From positions 4,435,501 through 4,499,500 of the forward strand of contig OZ004583.1 in NCBI GenBank assembly GCA_963924555.1: a stretch of DNA of 64,000 nucleotides, given 5' to 3'. A model generated the notes under the pieces. That model worked only from the letters and a program-made list of their open reading frames with translations. It was not told the DNA's origin and did no database searches. The translations under genes and the position numbers were made by a program. The DNA is from Crambe crambe (lineage: Eukaryota; Porifera; Demospongiae; Poecilosclerida; Crambeidae). Positions 11,107 to 22,880 of the stretch are shown in pieces; position 1 is the first letter of the stretch; the number at the start of each line of letters is the position of its first letter.

Positions 11107-11685
11107 TTACTTACAGCACATGCGCATTAAAGATTGCGATGTATTAATCAGTTGCTATGCTACTTAGGCTCACTCCACGACCCATCTGCGGCAGATATGA
11201 CATCCTGCGAGCTATACTACACAAAAGCTTACAGTGGTCTGAACCATCTTGGCAACCTCAAAACTGCGCATGCTCAGACAGTACGTTACTAATTCAACGT
11301 TGCAAAAAGCTCGCAAAATCCAGTATTACCAGTCCGTAGCCCAAATGCGTGGCATGGTCATAATGCTCTCGTGCACTGCCCACGCCCAATTAAAAGTATA
11401 CTAAAACTGTGGAAGGACCCATTCGTTAGGACCCAAATGACGTCACCATAATTCATTTAACCCTCTAGCTACGTACTAGCTAGCGCTATAGCTATATACA
11501 GAATTAGTTGGAGATCCAGCACGAGAATGCGGCTATGCATGATCATACCATCAAGAAACGACTACAGAACAAATCAAGAACAATAAGTAGGAATATCATC
11601 AGTAGATCATCAGCTGATGCAGCATAATATCATAAATGCTGTAGCATTTATTATTGAAAAAAGCATAGATTTATGTTCTTTTTTG

Positions 11686-12367
11686 TAAACTGTTACTAGT
11701 AAACCACTGCAAACTGTTACTGCATCCATGTACACTTCTCTATTTAATACTAGGGAGCTGTTCACCATTCTATTTGTAGATTGGACTAAGGACCCGAGGG
11801 CATAGCTGTGGAATAGAATCATGTATGTTCTTCTTTTCTTGTGAATTGTTACTAATAAACCACTGCAAACTGTTACTGCATCCATGTACACTTTTCTATT
11901 TAATGCTAGGGAGCTGTTCACCATTCTATTTGGAGATTGGACTAAGGATCCGAGGGCATAGCTGTGGAATAGAATCATGTACGTTCTTCTTTTCTTGTAA
12001 ATTGTTACTAATAAACCACTTCAAACTAGTAATGCATCCATGTACACTTTCTATTTAATGCTAGGGAGCTGTTCGCCGTTCTATTTGGAGATTGGACTAA
12101 GGATCCGAGGGCATAGCTGTGGAATAGAATCATGTACGTTCTTCTTTTCTTGTGAATTGTTACTAAATAAACCACTGCAAACTGTTAATGCATCCATGTA
12201 CACTTTTCTATTTAATGCTAGAGAGCTGTTCGCCGTTCTATTTGGAGATTGGACTAAGGACCCAAGGGCATAGCTATGGAATAGAATCATGTATGTTCTT
12301 TTTTTTGTGTAAACTGTTACTAGTAAACCACTGCAAACTGTTACTGCATCCATGTACACTTTTCTAT
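11686..12367 (+). repeat. ~156-bp tandem array, left block (about 4.4 units)
   Basis: Each unit runs ACTGTTACTGCATCCATG, then TTCTATTTAATGCTAGGG, then AGATTGGACTAAGG, then GTGGAATAGAATCATG. Successive AATAGAATC marks are 155-157 bases apart. Minus-strand frames read as repetitive ORFs (ALGSLVQSPNRM, SSLALNRKVYMD); these come from the repeat and are not genes. Confidence 0.9.
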
Positions 12368-12596
12368 TTAAAGGGTAGGTTGAATGAAAAAAAATTTTTT
12401 TTTTAAATATCACCAAAACCCTTTCAAGGTAGTCTATAAACTAAATATATTATACTTTTAATTCACACTATAGCATAACACCCACAAAAAATCATTCTTT
12501 TCAGCTAGAAAGCGACATTGACATTTACTTCCTGTTGTGGGCGGGGCTTAACGATGACGCAGATGTAGGGATTCGTTTGGCCATATGCTATAAATT

Positions 12597-13050
12597 ATGG
12601 CAACAGATGGTAGTCTAGGTGACCATAGTTCTGGAGAAGGCACTTTAGACTCAAGCTCTTCACTAGGAAGTAGTTCAGGTGACAGCTCCCTAGCACTTTC
12701 ATATGAATCTTCTGAGTTTGAAGGTGCTGATGAGCCAGAAGGAGTGCATCCATTTCTCTATGAGCCTGTTACCAGTAGTGATAGGAGTGATTCAAGTGAT
12801 GGTGACTCACCTAGACTTCTCAATACAGATTGGTAAGTAAACAACAGTTCAAGTGTATTGAATAGTTAGATTTTTTTTTTGTTTCTCAATGTTGAAGGTG
12901 CACTTGTGGTCACTGTATGATAATACCTACAGCTATAGAATGTCTCTGCTGTAGTGAAATTACAGAAATGATGAATAAAAGATCAACAGAAGAAGTAGGG
13001 TGTATTACTCTTCACCCGGGGTTTCAAAGTGTTTGCTTGAATAGCTCCTT
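12597..13050 (+). CDS. P2X7-ballast-like cysteine-rich protein, left arm copy, 3' truncated at the palindrome centre
   Basis: Exon 1 is 12597-12832 (ATG, donor GTAAGT) and exon 2 starts at 12898; phases agree. Residues 1-78 are Ser/Asp/Glu-rich and end with GVHPFLYEPV. The junction encodes WCTCGHC, followed by IPTAIECLCCSE and GCITLHPGFQSVCL. This order (an EP motif, WCxCGxC, ExxCC, then CIT..P.F..vCL) matches the zinc-binding cytosolic ballast domain of P2X7 receptors and its stand-alone relatives in invertebrates. Past about 13050 the frame runs into the palindrome centre, so the natural C-terminus is lost. It has no membrane segments, so it is not a receptor. It is likely a passenger or component of the TTAA element. 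Confidence 0.7.
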
Positions 13051-13104
13051 CAATAGCATTTTCACCATACTGCTGTCTATAGCTATATGCGGTTTGGAGA
13101 ACCC

Positions 13105-13564
13105 ATGTATTCAAGCAAACACTTTGAAACCCCGGGTGAAGAGTAATACACCCTACTTAGTAATACACCCTACTCCTTCTGTTGATCTTTTATTCATCAT
13201 TTCTGTAATTTCACTACAGCAGAGACATTCTATAGCTGTAGGCATTATCAAGTGCACCTTCAACATTGAGAAACAAAAAAAAATCAATACACTTGAACTG
13301 TTGTTTACTTACCAATCTGTATTGAGAAGTCTAGGTGAGTCACCATCACTTGAATCACTCCCTTCATCATCATCACTACTGGTAACAGGCTCATAGAGAA
13401 ATGGATGCATTCCTTCTGGCTCATCAGCACCTTCAAACTCAGAAGATGCATATGAAAGTGCTAGAGAGCTGTCACCTGAACTACTTCCTAGTGAAGAGCT
13501 TGAGTCTAAAGTGCTTTCTCCAGAACTATGGTCACCTAGTCAGTAGACTACCATCTGTTGCCAT
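13105..13564 (-). pseudogene. P2X7-ballast-like gene, right arm copy
   Basis: This is the mirror copy of the left-arm gene, with start codon at 13564-13562. A 7-base insertion soon after the start (after GATGGTAGTCTA) shifts the frame into a stop, so this copy is broken. It also has a longer acidic stretch (SSDDDEGS in place of SSDRS), so the arms have diverged a little since the inversion. Confidence 0.65.
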
Positions 13565-13794
13565 AATTCATAGCATGTGGCCAAATGAATCCCTACGTCT
13601 GCGTCATCGTTAAGCCCCGCCCACAACAGGAAGTAAATGTCTAATGTCGATTTCTAGCTGAAAAGAATGATTTTTTGTGGGTGTTATGCTGTAGTGTGAA
13701 TTAAAATTGTAATATATTTAGTTTATAGACTACCTTGAAAGGGTTTTGGTGATATTTAAAAAAAAATTTTTTTTTCATTCAACCTACCCTTTAA

Positions 13795-16004
13795 TGCTAG
13801 GGAGCTTTTCGCCATTCTATTTGGAGATTGGACTAAGGATCCGAGGGCATAGCTGTGGAATAGAATCATGTACGTTCTTTTTTTCTTGTGAATTGTTACT
13901 AATAAACCACTGCAACTGTTACTGCATCCATTTCTAATTAATACTAGGGAGCTGTTCACCATTCTATTTGGAGATTGGACTAAGGACCCGAGTGCATAAC
14001 AGTGGAATAGAATCATGTACGTTCTTCTTTTCTTGTGAACTGTCACTAGTAAACCACTGCAAACTGTTACTACATCCATGTACACTTTTCTATTTAATGC
14101 TAGGGAGCTGTTCACCATTCGATTTGGAGATTGTACTAAGGACCCGAGTGCAAAGCAGTGGAATAGAATCATGTATGTTCTTCTTTTCTTGTGAATTGTT
14201 ACTAATAAACCACTGCAAACTGTTACTAAATCCATGTACACTTTTCTATTTAATGCTAGAGAGCTGTTCACCATTCTATTTGGAGATTGGACTAAGGATC
14301 CGAGGGCATAGCTGTGGAATAGAATCATGTACGTTCTTCTTTTCTTGTGAATTGTTACTAGTAAACCTGTTAATGCATCCATGTACACTTTTCTATTTAA
14401 TGCTAAGCTGTTCGCCATTCTATTCGGAGATTGGACTAAGGACCCAAGGACATAGCTATGGAATAGAATCATGTACGTTCTTCTTTTTTTTTGTGAACTG
14501 TCACTAGAAAATCACTGCAAACTGTTACTGCATCCATGTACACTTTTCTGTTTAATGCTAGGGAGCTGTTCACCATTCTATTTGGAGATTGGACTAAGGA
14601 CCCGAGGGCATAGCTGTGGAATAGAATCATGTACGTTCTTTTTTTCTTGTGAATTGTTACTAATAAACCACTGCAAACTGTTACTGCATCCATGTACATT
14701 TTAATGCTAGGGAGCTGTTCACCGTTCTATTCGGAGATTGGACTAAGGACCAGAGGGCATAGCTGTGGAATAGAATCATGTACGTTCTTCTTTTCTTGTG
14801 AATTGTTACTAGTAAACCAATGCAAACTGTTAATGCATCCATGTACACTTTTCCTAGAGAGCTGTTCGCCGTTCTATTCGGAGATTGGACTAAGGACCCG
14901 AGGGCATAGCTGTGGAATAGAATCATGTACGTTCTTTTTTTGTGTGTGAATTGTTACTAATGAATCACTGCAAACTGTTACTGCATCCATGTACACTTTT
15001 CTATTTAATGCTAGAGAGCTGTTCACCATTCTATTCGGAGATTGGACTAAGGACCCGAGGACATAGCTGTGGAATAGAATCATGTACGTTCTTTTTTTCT
15101 TGTGAATTGTTACTAATAAACCACTGCAAACTGTTACTGCATCCATGTACATTTTAATGCTAGGGAGCTGTTCACCGTTCTATTCGGAGATTGGACTAAG
15201 GACCAGAGGGCATAGCTGTGGAATAGAATCATGTACGTTCTTCTTTTCTTGTGAATTGTTACTAGTAAACCAATGCAAACTGTTAATGCATCCATGTACA
15301 CTTTTCCTAGAGAGCTGTTCGCCGTTCTATTCGGAGATTGGACTAAGGACCCGAGGGCATAGCTGTGGAATAGAATCATGTACGTTCTTTTTTTGTGTGT
15401 GAATTGTTACTAATGAATCACTGCAAACTGTTACTGCATCCATGTACACTTTTCTATTTAATGCTAGAGAGCTGTTCACCATTCTATTCGGAGATTGGAC
15501 TAAGGACCCGAGGACATAGCTGTGGAATAGAATCATGTACGTTCTTTTTTTTTTGTGAACTGTCACTAGTAAACCACTGCAAACTGTTACTGCATCCATG
15601 TACACTTTTCTATTTAATGCTAGGGAGCTGTTTGCCATTCTATTTGGAGATCGGACTAAGGACCCGAGTGCATAACAGTGGAATAGAATCATGTACGTTC
15701 TTCTTTTCTTGTGAACTGTCACTAGTAAACCACTGCAAACTGTTACTGCATCCATGTACACTTTTCTAGGGAGCTGTTCACTGTTCTATTTGGAGATTGG
15801 ACTAAGGACCCATGGGCATAGCTGTGGAATAGAATCATGTACATTCTTTTTTTTGTGTGAATTGTTACTAATGAACCACTGCAAACTGTTACTGCATCTC
15901 ACGCACACTTCTCTATTTAATGCTAGGGAGCTGTTCACCATTCTATTTGGAGATTGAACTAAGGACCCGAGGGCATAGCTGTGGAATAGAATCATTCTTG
16001 GCAC
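13795..16004 (+). repeat. ~156-bp tandem array, central block (about 15 units)
   Basis: This is the same unit as at 11686-12367, spaced 145-158 bases. A three-unit segment is itself duplicated: about 14693-15145 and 15146-15598 are almost identical over ~453 bases, including a shortened unit, a recent higher-order duplication. It has open frames on both strands but no gene. Confidence 0.9.
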
Positions 16005-16388
16005 TTGAGTCGGCCGTGCTATGCCTGATATATATATGATCTCAACTAGCTTTAGCTATAGACGGATCTGATTTTTAATTGTGTGCGCACGCGCATGTGG
16101 TAAATTATTATCCCACGAGTCACGTGATGCACATTCTTGGAAACCTGGCAATTGTTACCAGACGTATTCTTCCCCTCCTCGCAAAAAATGTCTGGTGCAC
16201 CAAGACTAGTGTTACCATAACCTATGCCCACATAGTGAGTGCCTAAACTTTCCTGGAAGTGGATCTACCAAAACTATGGGAGATATTATTACTGATACTA
16301 TCACATTACCTGATAAAATGTCCTTTCTATAAATCGCCTAATAGGTATTGAATTTGGATCCCTGAATTTAAAGTAATAAATATAGGAC
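16005..16388. other. Unique spacer in the foldback element
   Basis: About 380 bases without repeat units. It holds a run of alternating GT/GC (GTGTGCGCACGCGCATG) near 16081 and no ORF of note. Confidence 0.5.
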
Positions 16389-16745
16389 TACGAACGAACA
16401 GCTCCCTAGCATTAAATAGAGAAGTGCATAGTAACAGTTCACAAGAAAAGAAGAACGTACATGATTCTATTCCACAGCTATGCACTCGGGTCCTTAGTCC
16501 AATCTCCAAATAGAATGGCGAACAGCTCCCTAGCATTAAATAGAAAAGTGTACATGGATGCATTAATAGTTTGCAGTGGTTTATTAGTAATAATTCACAA
16601 GAAAAGAGGAACTCTATTCCACAGCTATGCCCTCAGGTCCTTAGTCCAATCTCCAAATAGAACGGCAAACAGCTCTCTAGCATTAAATAGAAAAGTGTAC
16701 ATGGATGCAGTAACAGTTTGCAGTGGTTTATTAGTAACAGTTTAC
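16389..16745 (-). repeat. ~156-bp array, right block in inverted orientation (about 2.3 units)
   Basis: These units are the reverse complement of the left and central blocks and run into the right terminal repeat. The mirror arrangement puts identical array orientation just inside both ends of the element. Confidence 0.9.
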
Positions 16746-17027
16746 AGGGGGGGGGAAGAACAAATCTATGCTTTTTTTCTAAAAATTAATAATAGATGCT
16801 ACAGCATTTATGACGTTATGCTGCATCAGCTGATGATCTACTGATGATATTCCTACTTACCTATTCTTGATTTGTTCTGTAGTTGTTGCTTGATGGTATG
16901 ATCATGCATAGCCGCATTCTCGTGCTGGATCTCCAACTACAATCTGATAATTCTGTAGTAGCTATAGCGCTAGCTAATACGTAGCTAGTTAATTAAATGA
17001 ATTATGGTGACGTCATTTGGGTCCTAA

Positions 17028-18871
17028 TACCTGAACATGTGGACAAAAAAAAACGCATGCGCGCATTGTGCGCGCGCCCCGGCTGGCCGGCCGGGCAGCA
17101 GAGTGCCCTGACCCTTCCTCTTCAGAAGCTGCGAGACTAACATAGTGGCGTGAGGTCGGATAGCTGCTATCAAAAGGAGTATAGAAGGTCTTGCAGTCCA
17201 ACTAGTCTGACCTACCCTGTCGGAAGGCACACAATGCTTCCTGAACAAAGCTCTAAATCTTGCTTGCTTGATAGCCCAACTTGTTGGCAGCAGCAGAGAT
17301 TGCTGCACTGAACAGAGTAGAGACACTCACAGTCACAGCTAGCCACGGCTGGCCAGATAATTATTGCTTGAATTTTTGTGGTGGCAACAACTGTACGTTT
17401 CTGGTCTTGTTGTTTGTACAACAGTGGGAGGTACTTATGTTTTATCATGTCTTGTATCCTTGTATGATTTCCAGTGTCTCTCATCTGGCTGGAATGGATT
17501 CTGAACGAAAATACAGAAACCGTGACGATACGGAGGACAACATTAACTCCTACTGTGTTGGGATGAACAGTACCTGATCCAGAGGGACATTCTACTTTTA
17601 TGTATGAACACAATACCACATCACTGAGTTCGTTTTATGTCGATGAAGGCAGGATTTTGTGTGAGAAATCAGTTGTGTGATTGTTTAAGAGTAGGTAGAT
17701 TTTAATTTAGTTAAGGTTATAGGGTTCTACACTGCAAAGCTGGACTGGAATTTTTAAAGGGTGGGAGATAAACAATTCTCTGGCTGTCTGAATTTGGGAA
17801 GCTTGCATTGTAGAACCTCATTTATATAAGTTAACACCGACGTTTGGATGCTGAGTTGGCTGATATGAGGTAAACAATGTACCTAAATCATTGTTGCAGC
17901 TTATTGGCATATCACCATTAGCATCAAAATTTCCCAATTAAGTTATATTATTATTTTAAGGTACCTTGTTTTCTCCTGACTATGAGGTAAGTGCTGGCGC
18001 TAATTTTGTATAATGTTGACTTGCTATGCATGTGTGGCAAACAGCACCAAAACCAGAAATGGTGGTTAACCTAAGGTTATGTGTAATCATTACTATTCAG
18101 CACAAGAATAAATCCGGGGATTCAAGAATGTACTGCACAATTTTAAACCTGATGTTTGATAATTTACGTAAACCACTGAAACTCCTGGCGCCATGATATG
18201 CTTTGAAGTTCAAGCTATAATGAGATACTTAAAACCCAATAGATACCTGCCTGTAGGCATCTAACTGGTTATATACTTCCAATGTCTGCACAAAAATAGT
18301 TGGCATTAGCTAGCCTGTGCACTGTGCAGGTAACACAAGGAGCTCTCCGGCTCCTTTTATAATAGCTGTAACATGTAACAATCGTTAATTGGGTTTCATT
18401 GAGGTTATAACATTATTTTAACTGATTAAAATCAGAAGCGCTGTACATGTCTACTTGCCAATGTTTACATTATAGTAAAATCTGTTGCTCCCCCATTATC
18501 TGATACACACCCCACACACTTCTTGAGCTTTAAGTGCAAATGATTCCTAATTATGAAGAACACAATGTCTGTTATGTCACTGGGGTGATGGAGAGTTGTA
18601 AACAGTTAGGAAGCCACATACACATGCATTACAGCACTTTGGTCAACATATCCTATTTCCACCCAAGGCTATTTCCCATCACTCACCTTACTTAGTGGAT
18701 TGCCTTGAAGATGTGGATTATCCTAAGACTGTCCAGATGGAAAATCAGCATTTAGTATGGTTTGGTATGGTAGGTTATAGCTAGTTTTTGGTTAAACTTT
18801 GTTGACTTATGACGTGGTTTATACCTAAATGTTGATCACAATTGTAAAAATGAATATAGCTATGGAACAGG
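17028..18871. other. Region without recognisable gene
   Basis: A GC-rich patch at 17055-17100 (CGCGCGCCCCGGCTGGCC) is followed by AT-rich sequence. The longest minus-strand ORF (17212-17619) matches no family I recognise. The stretch next to 18871 probably includes the 3' UTR of the death-domain gene. Confidence 0.4.
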
Positions 18872-19515
18872 TCAGTTAGATTCCTCACGTTTCTTCTTTA
18901 GCACTCTACTGAGAGCCTCTGCAGCAGCATGCTGTTCGTTCTTCATGAAAATCTCCAGCAACTTCCTATAAGTAGCTTCATGGCCACACTTACTTTCCAT
19001 AACCTCAATGCATCTTGTCTGATGATATAGTCATTATAAAACACAATCATGAGTTCATTGAATATCACCTTTGCAATGGAGATTTATGGGACTGATATCA
19101 CTTATTTCATGATGCTTTAACCCCAGATCAATAGAGAGTCTTTCCCAATCCACTATATGGTCTGCATACTCCACTCCATTATGGTCCCAGTCCAATTGCT
19201 TGTCCAAGTCATAGGCAGGTATACCTGATACATTGAAATGTTGCTGTGACCTGTAGGTTCAATTGCGAGGCTGATTACTAGTGGCTAAAACTAAGTGGCT
19301 GCTCAAAAAGGAAAGGAATAGCTAAGGGAATATGCTCATAACTGAACTCACCCGACTGAAGATACACACAAAGAGCTCATCAGTTGTATCTTCATCAGAT
19401 GCGCATATGAGGAATTTCTCGGTTCCTCTTCATCAAGCTCTTCATCCTCGTATTCAGAAGGATCTGTCTCCCAAGGGCGTCCAGGCCCTCTGCTTGGGGG
19501 ATTTCCAACCTTCTT
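18872..19515 (-). CDS. Death-domain protein, C-terminal exons
   Basis: Read leftward. Exon 19515-19352 encodes an acidic linker (ETDPSEYEDEELDEEEP) and ends at donor GTGAGT. Exon 19250-19069 encodes FNVSGIPAYDLDKQ and the first death-domain helices (IVDWERLSIDLGL); the phase joins the previous exon correctly. The last exon, 19018-18872, encodes the final helices (YRKLLEIFMKNEQHAAAEAL) and a basic tail VLKKKREESN before the stop. The last intron (GTGATA...CAG) joins out of phase by one base, so there is a frameshift or an unusual splice. Death domains form signalling platforms; sponges have many such genes. Upstream exons were not found. Confidence 0.6.
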
Positions 19516-20143
19516 CTGGAATTTTAATTTGCTTCAATAAAGAAGGAGAAACAGCTGGAAGATCAGCTATAAGTTTCCAACCTTGAACCTTAATGCGCTT
19601 CAACAAAGAGGGAAAAATGCTGGAAGATGAGCTAAATTAATTACTACTGGTAGCTTCATGTTGTAGTGTACAGATGACTGCTAGCTAGTCCTGTCGGTAG
19701 TAGAGAGCTATTTGCATGCATACATGCACTGGGAATGCCATTATTTGCTGCTAACTTCCTACAATACAGCAGGATCCTGATTGGCTCAATTGTGTTACCA
19801 TGGTTGCTATAGTTCTCCATGATGTCAGACTCCATAGTTTAAGCCGGTTATTTCCCTCAGGCAGGACTCTACGCTATTTGTGAGCTCCTTGATTGTGTAC
19901 ATGAATTGATCGACGGGTTCAGTGTTGCATGGCGAAATAATGCCATTCACATCCAGAGCCAACTTGCTGAGAGTTGAAGCATTGGTTCTCGGTAAGACCA
20001 AGGCATAAGATTATTTTGCATAATCTCTGGGCTCCGGCCCTGGTCGTCTTTGCAGTAATAGCTTCACGCTCTCCTGTGTAGTGTTCGATACCAAGTAGGA
20101 AAAAATCAAATGTAATGATTATTGCTAAAGAGCTTTAAAAACA

Positions 20144-20419
20144 TCAGGATTGTCTGTTACATTTCTGTAAAACTTGCCTTAGTGCCTCAGAGTTTCTGTG
20201 GTTTGAACTGCATAAATAATGCTGGGTTGTTAAATCATTTGGACCTTGTTGCGTGAACTGGCATATTCCTCCGTATTTTCTGATGAATTCAGGAACATGG
20301 AAGGCAAAGGAAGTTGGGTGGTTGGAAGTAGCTATTAGGGAAAGTGATGATGATTCAACACCCAGTAATAATACCACTGATGTGTATATATACAGGATTT
20401 GCAGGCACAGAGGTTTCAT
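20144..20419 (-). pseudogene. Fragment of an unrecognised, possibly transposon-related protein
   Basis: The frame contains VPEFIRKYGGICQFTQQG followed by a NHRNSEALRQVLQKCNRQ tail. It reads like the conserved C-terminal part of a repetitive protein family, but I cannot name it. There is no credible start. Confidence 0.3.
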
Positions 20420-20631
20420 TTAGCAGCAGAAGTATGCACTAAGCAGCTAATTGGCAGATTCATTATAACTCCAACTGCAGGTATATAAAAAGTGATAAGA
20501 ATTACAAGACATACCTAGCCCAACTTCAAAGGCAGGTCATGGGCTTGTGGAGCCCTAGCCCTAGCCAGGAATTCTTTGTGGGCATATTGGTCATGTGTGG
20601 TTTTAGGCAAGATTGTACAAATTCAGGATAA

Positions 20632-20919
20632 TTGATGCTATGGCTACTGGACAAAGGATTGGGGTGGTCAAGAGATGTAGCAGAGTCAAATGGTGCCCAA
20701 TTTGTATCCGCACTAACAGAGATTTTCTGGAATCTTGATGGTCATATTGCCACTTTCAGTGGTCACCCAGCTTCCCCTCCAAGATATTGCCAAGGAAAGA
20801 ATTTTAGGACAAAAAATACGTCTCTAAGTAGAACCCAAGCATTTAAAAAAAATACTTCTATAGTAGTAGAAGGTGCAGGAACTCCACTTCACAAGTGGCT
20901 CCTATACACCAAGGTTTAA
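20632..20919 (+). pseudogene. ORF fragment, function unknown
   Basis: The 95-residue frame includes FVSALTEIFWNLDGH and ends GAGTPLHKWLLY. The W..DGH motif resembles CDVLWYIDGH in the DDE-type gene at 25.9-28.8 kb, so it may be a remnant of a related transposase. Weak evidence. Confidence 0.3.
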
Positions 20920-21569
20920 AACATCAGAAGTCATTTTTTCCAGCTAGTCAGATGTAAGAGCGAACACCATCTGTATTCTAATGTCCCGTCCTATTCATAA
21001 TAAGTTGCTCATCAATTTCTGCATCATACAAGCGGATAGCTAGATGCCCTTAGTGAATGGTTGCCACATTCTTCATCAAATTACAGCATCTACAAGTTTG
21101 TTATGGCCATAGGGAATCTAAATATCTCCTTTTGGTTTCAACAAGGGCGTTAAGTGGAAGGCACCTGGAGGCCTGTTACTAGGATACTTTGAGTTGTATA
21201 ACTTATATTCTATCATCACACAGAGATAGCTTTCCAGAACCATTATGGTACAATTTTTCTCCAAGCCCATTCATTCTAATTCTTTCCATGTACTTGTAGT
21301 CATAACAAGAAGTGGGCAATTTATAAGATGCACATACCTAAATAAAACTTAACACTACTGTGGGTGCCAAAGCCAGGGAGTGTAGACTCTTGTGAATAGA
21401 CCTTCCAGTATACCTCAGCTGTAGACCATTGATTACCAAACAAGTGGTCTTTTAATTTTGAAATTTCACCATTTAACTTTTGTCGTCCTCTGGTTACTTA
21501 TATTATTGATGAAGTCAATTTGGGTTCAATTCAGACACAGTACATTATTGCATGCAGAGTGTCTATTTT

Positions 21570-21797
21570 TCACATCAAGTTACCTGCAGCAAATTTGTCA
21601 TTGTCGGCTTGAGTTTTTCCAAATAATATTATGATAACATCATCGCTGATATTGATTACAGCGGGGATATCACGAATCTGCTCACTAATAATGTTTTGGA
21701 AAATATCACTCGCTGAATTTGTGTCAAAATTCAATCTGGTATAGTGTTGGAGACCTGTGTGTGTTGCAAACGTAGTAATGTATCGGCTCTCCACCAT
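21570..21797 (-). pseudogene. Ty3/gypsy reverse transcriptase fragment
   Basis: The frame reads TFATHTGLQHYTRLNFDT, then SASDIFQNIISEQI and ISDDVII..FGKT. These are the palm motifs of gypsy RT, with the catalytic DD in ISDDVI. Only about 75 residues remain and no LTRs are nearby. Confidence 0.7.
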
Positions 21798-21989
21798 TAA
21801 AGGTAATTCAATTTAAAGTATTTAGCTAGCAGATATATGTGTTATTGTTGGTACAAATGAAGGGATAAACTACCTAATAGTGTATGCAATCATGACGTGA
21901 TATTTCTTCGTGCAGGCTGGTCTTCCAGCCAGCTATGCTTGACTCAAGCAGGCTAAGTTTGCATTCAGAGTCTTTATAAATAGATAGGT

Positions 21990-22880
21990 CTTGTAGCATT
22001 CCTTATCATAAAGTAGAGGTGGAATCCTGTGTTGAAATCTTGCCACAGTGGTCATCAACCCCAATGTCATCTGGGCACAAGTGCTCCGTGATCAGCTCTT
22101 CAATATGGAGCGGACGACTTGAACTGCCTGTATTCACTACCTAATGCCGACTGTAATCAATGCGTGCCTATCGTTGGTGAGCTCTGTGTGGCCAAGTACT
22201 CTGAAGTATTACAGAGCAGAGGTTCCCACAGTGGAATGGTGGACATTCGCTTTGTCGAATTAGGTCGCAGGGAAACTGTAACCACCTCCCAGCTTCATTG
22301 CATTGCTCCAATCTTCTGCAGTCTCCCGAAGCAAGCGCTGAAGTTCAGCATGTCTGGTATTGCTTCTGCACATTCTACAAGTTGGACTGATAATGCAATA
22401 ATTTTTCTTCGAGAGAAAATCCTCAATAGAAATGTCGAGGTTAAAATTGTGTCTGAGACTCCACCAGGATGTGATAGACCTGTTTGATCCCAATGTCAAT
22501 AACCAGCTTCTAAACAGCTCACTCATATTGCTCAGGCATGCTCAAGTGGCTAGAGGGGGTAAGTCAATGACTCCTCTTCCTGTGTCTAGGGAAATTCAGA
22601 GTTCAGATGCTCTGTTAGTGGAGAAAGCACTGCCACTCCATTGAAGATACCTACATCTTCTCTAATAAAATCTTTAGTCGTGTCCAGTTTTGTACCTTCT
22701 CCATTAAAATCTTTGAATATGGTAGCCTCTACGTCTAAATTGCCCTCAAATATGCCTGGCTCTCCACCTTCAAATTTGCCTTATTTAGTGATGCAACGTG
22801 AACAAAATAATACTTCCACTGGATTATGCAAACTTCAAGTCCAACAAAGTCATCAGCTATGGATTCGGATGTAGTCACAA
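21990..22880 (+). pseudogene. Tudor-domain protein remnant
   Basis: Adjacent frames carry an extended Tudor domain: VINPNVIWAQVLRDQL, then (shifted) NCLYSLPNADC and CVPIVGELCVAKYSE, then VDIRFVELGRRETVTTSQL, FCSLPKQALKFSMSGI, and after another shift VIDLFDPNVNNQLLNSSL. Together they match the LOTUS/TDRD-type extended Tudor fold that binds methylated Piwi proteins. A Ser/Pro-rich linker follows to about 22880. At least two frameshifts and a stop at about 22113 show decay, unless unseen introns explain them. Confidence 0.6.

Larger units (their letters stand above)
12372..13790. mobile_element. Nested 1.4-kb palindromic element with TTAA target duplication
   Basis: The element starts AGGGTAGGTTGAATG, ends with its inverse, and is flanked by TTAA at 12368-12371 and 13791-13794. 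TTAA is typical of piggyBac and Kolobok families; ends of the form RGG fit Kolobok better, but this is tentative. The two arms (~680 bp each) are near-perfect inverted copies around a ~60-bp centre near 13050-13108. Each arm holds one copy of the P2X7-ballast-like gene. The target is a unit of the 156-bp array. Confidence 0.8.
11426..17027. mobile_element. Foldback-type element, 5.6 kb, with long terminal inverted repeats and tandem arrays
   Basis: The ends are inverted repeats of about 260 bp (11426-11685 and 16746-17027) starting TTAGGACCCAAATGACG; each has a TGACGTCA palindrome (11438, 17008). Inside each end is a tandem array of a ~156-bp unit, in mirror orientation: rightward at 11686-12367 and 13795-16004, leftward at 16389-16745. 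The rest is a 1.4-kb nested insert (12372-13790) and a unique spacer. Long inverted repeats made of tandem units are the hallmark of foldback (FB/Galileo-like) elements. No transposase is present and no target duplication is evident (CATTCG left, TACCTG right). The structure is plain; class membership is an inference. Confidence 0.75.

Noticed and set aside
11610-16844. Many repetitive ORFs (up to 238 residues) in the 156-bp array
   Set aside because: They are products of the tandem unit, open on both strands, with no conserved start or domain. The array is also not CRISPR: the unit is too long, has no spacers, and the genome is eukaryotic.
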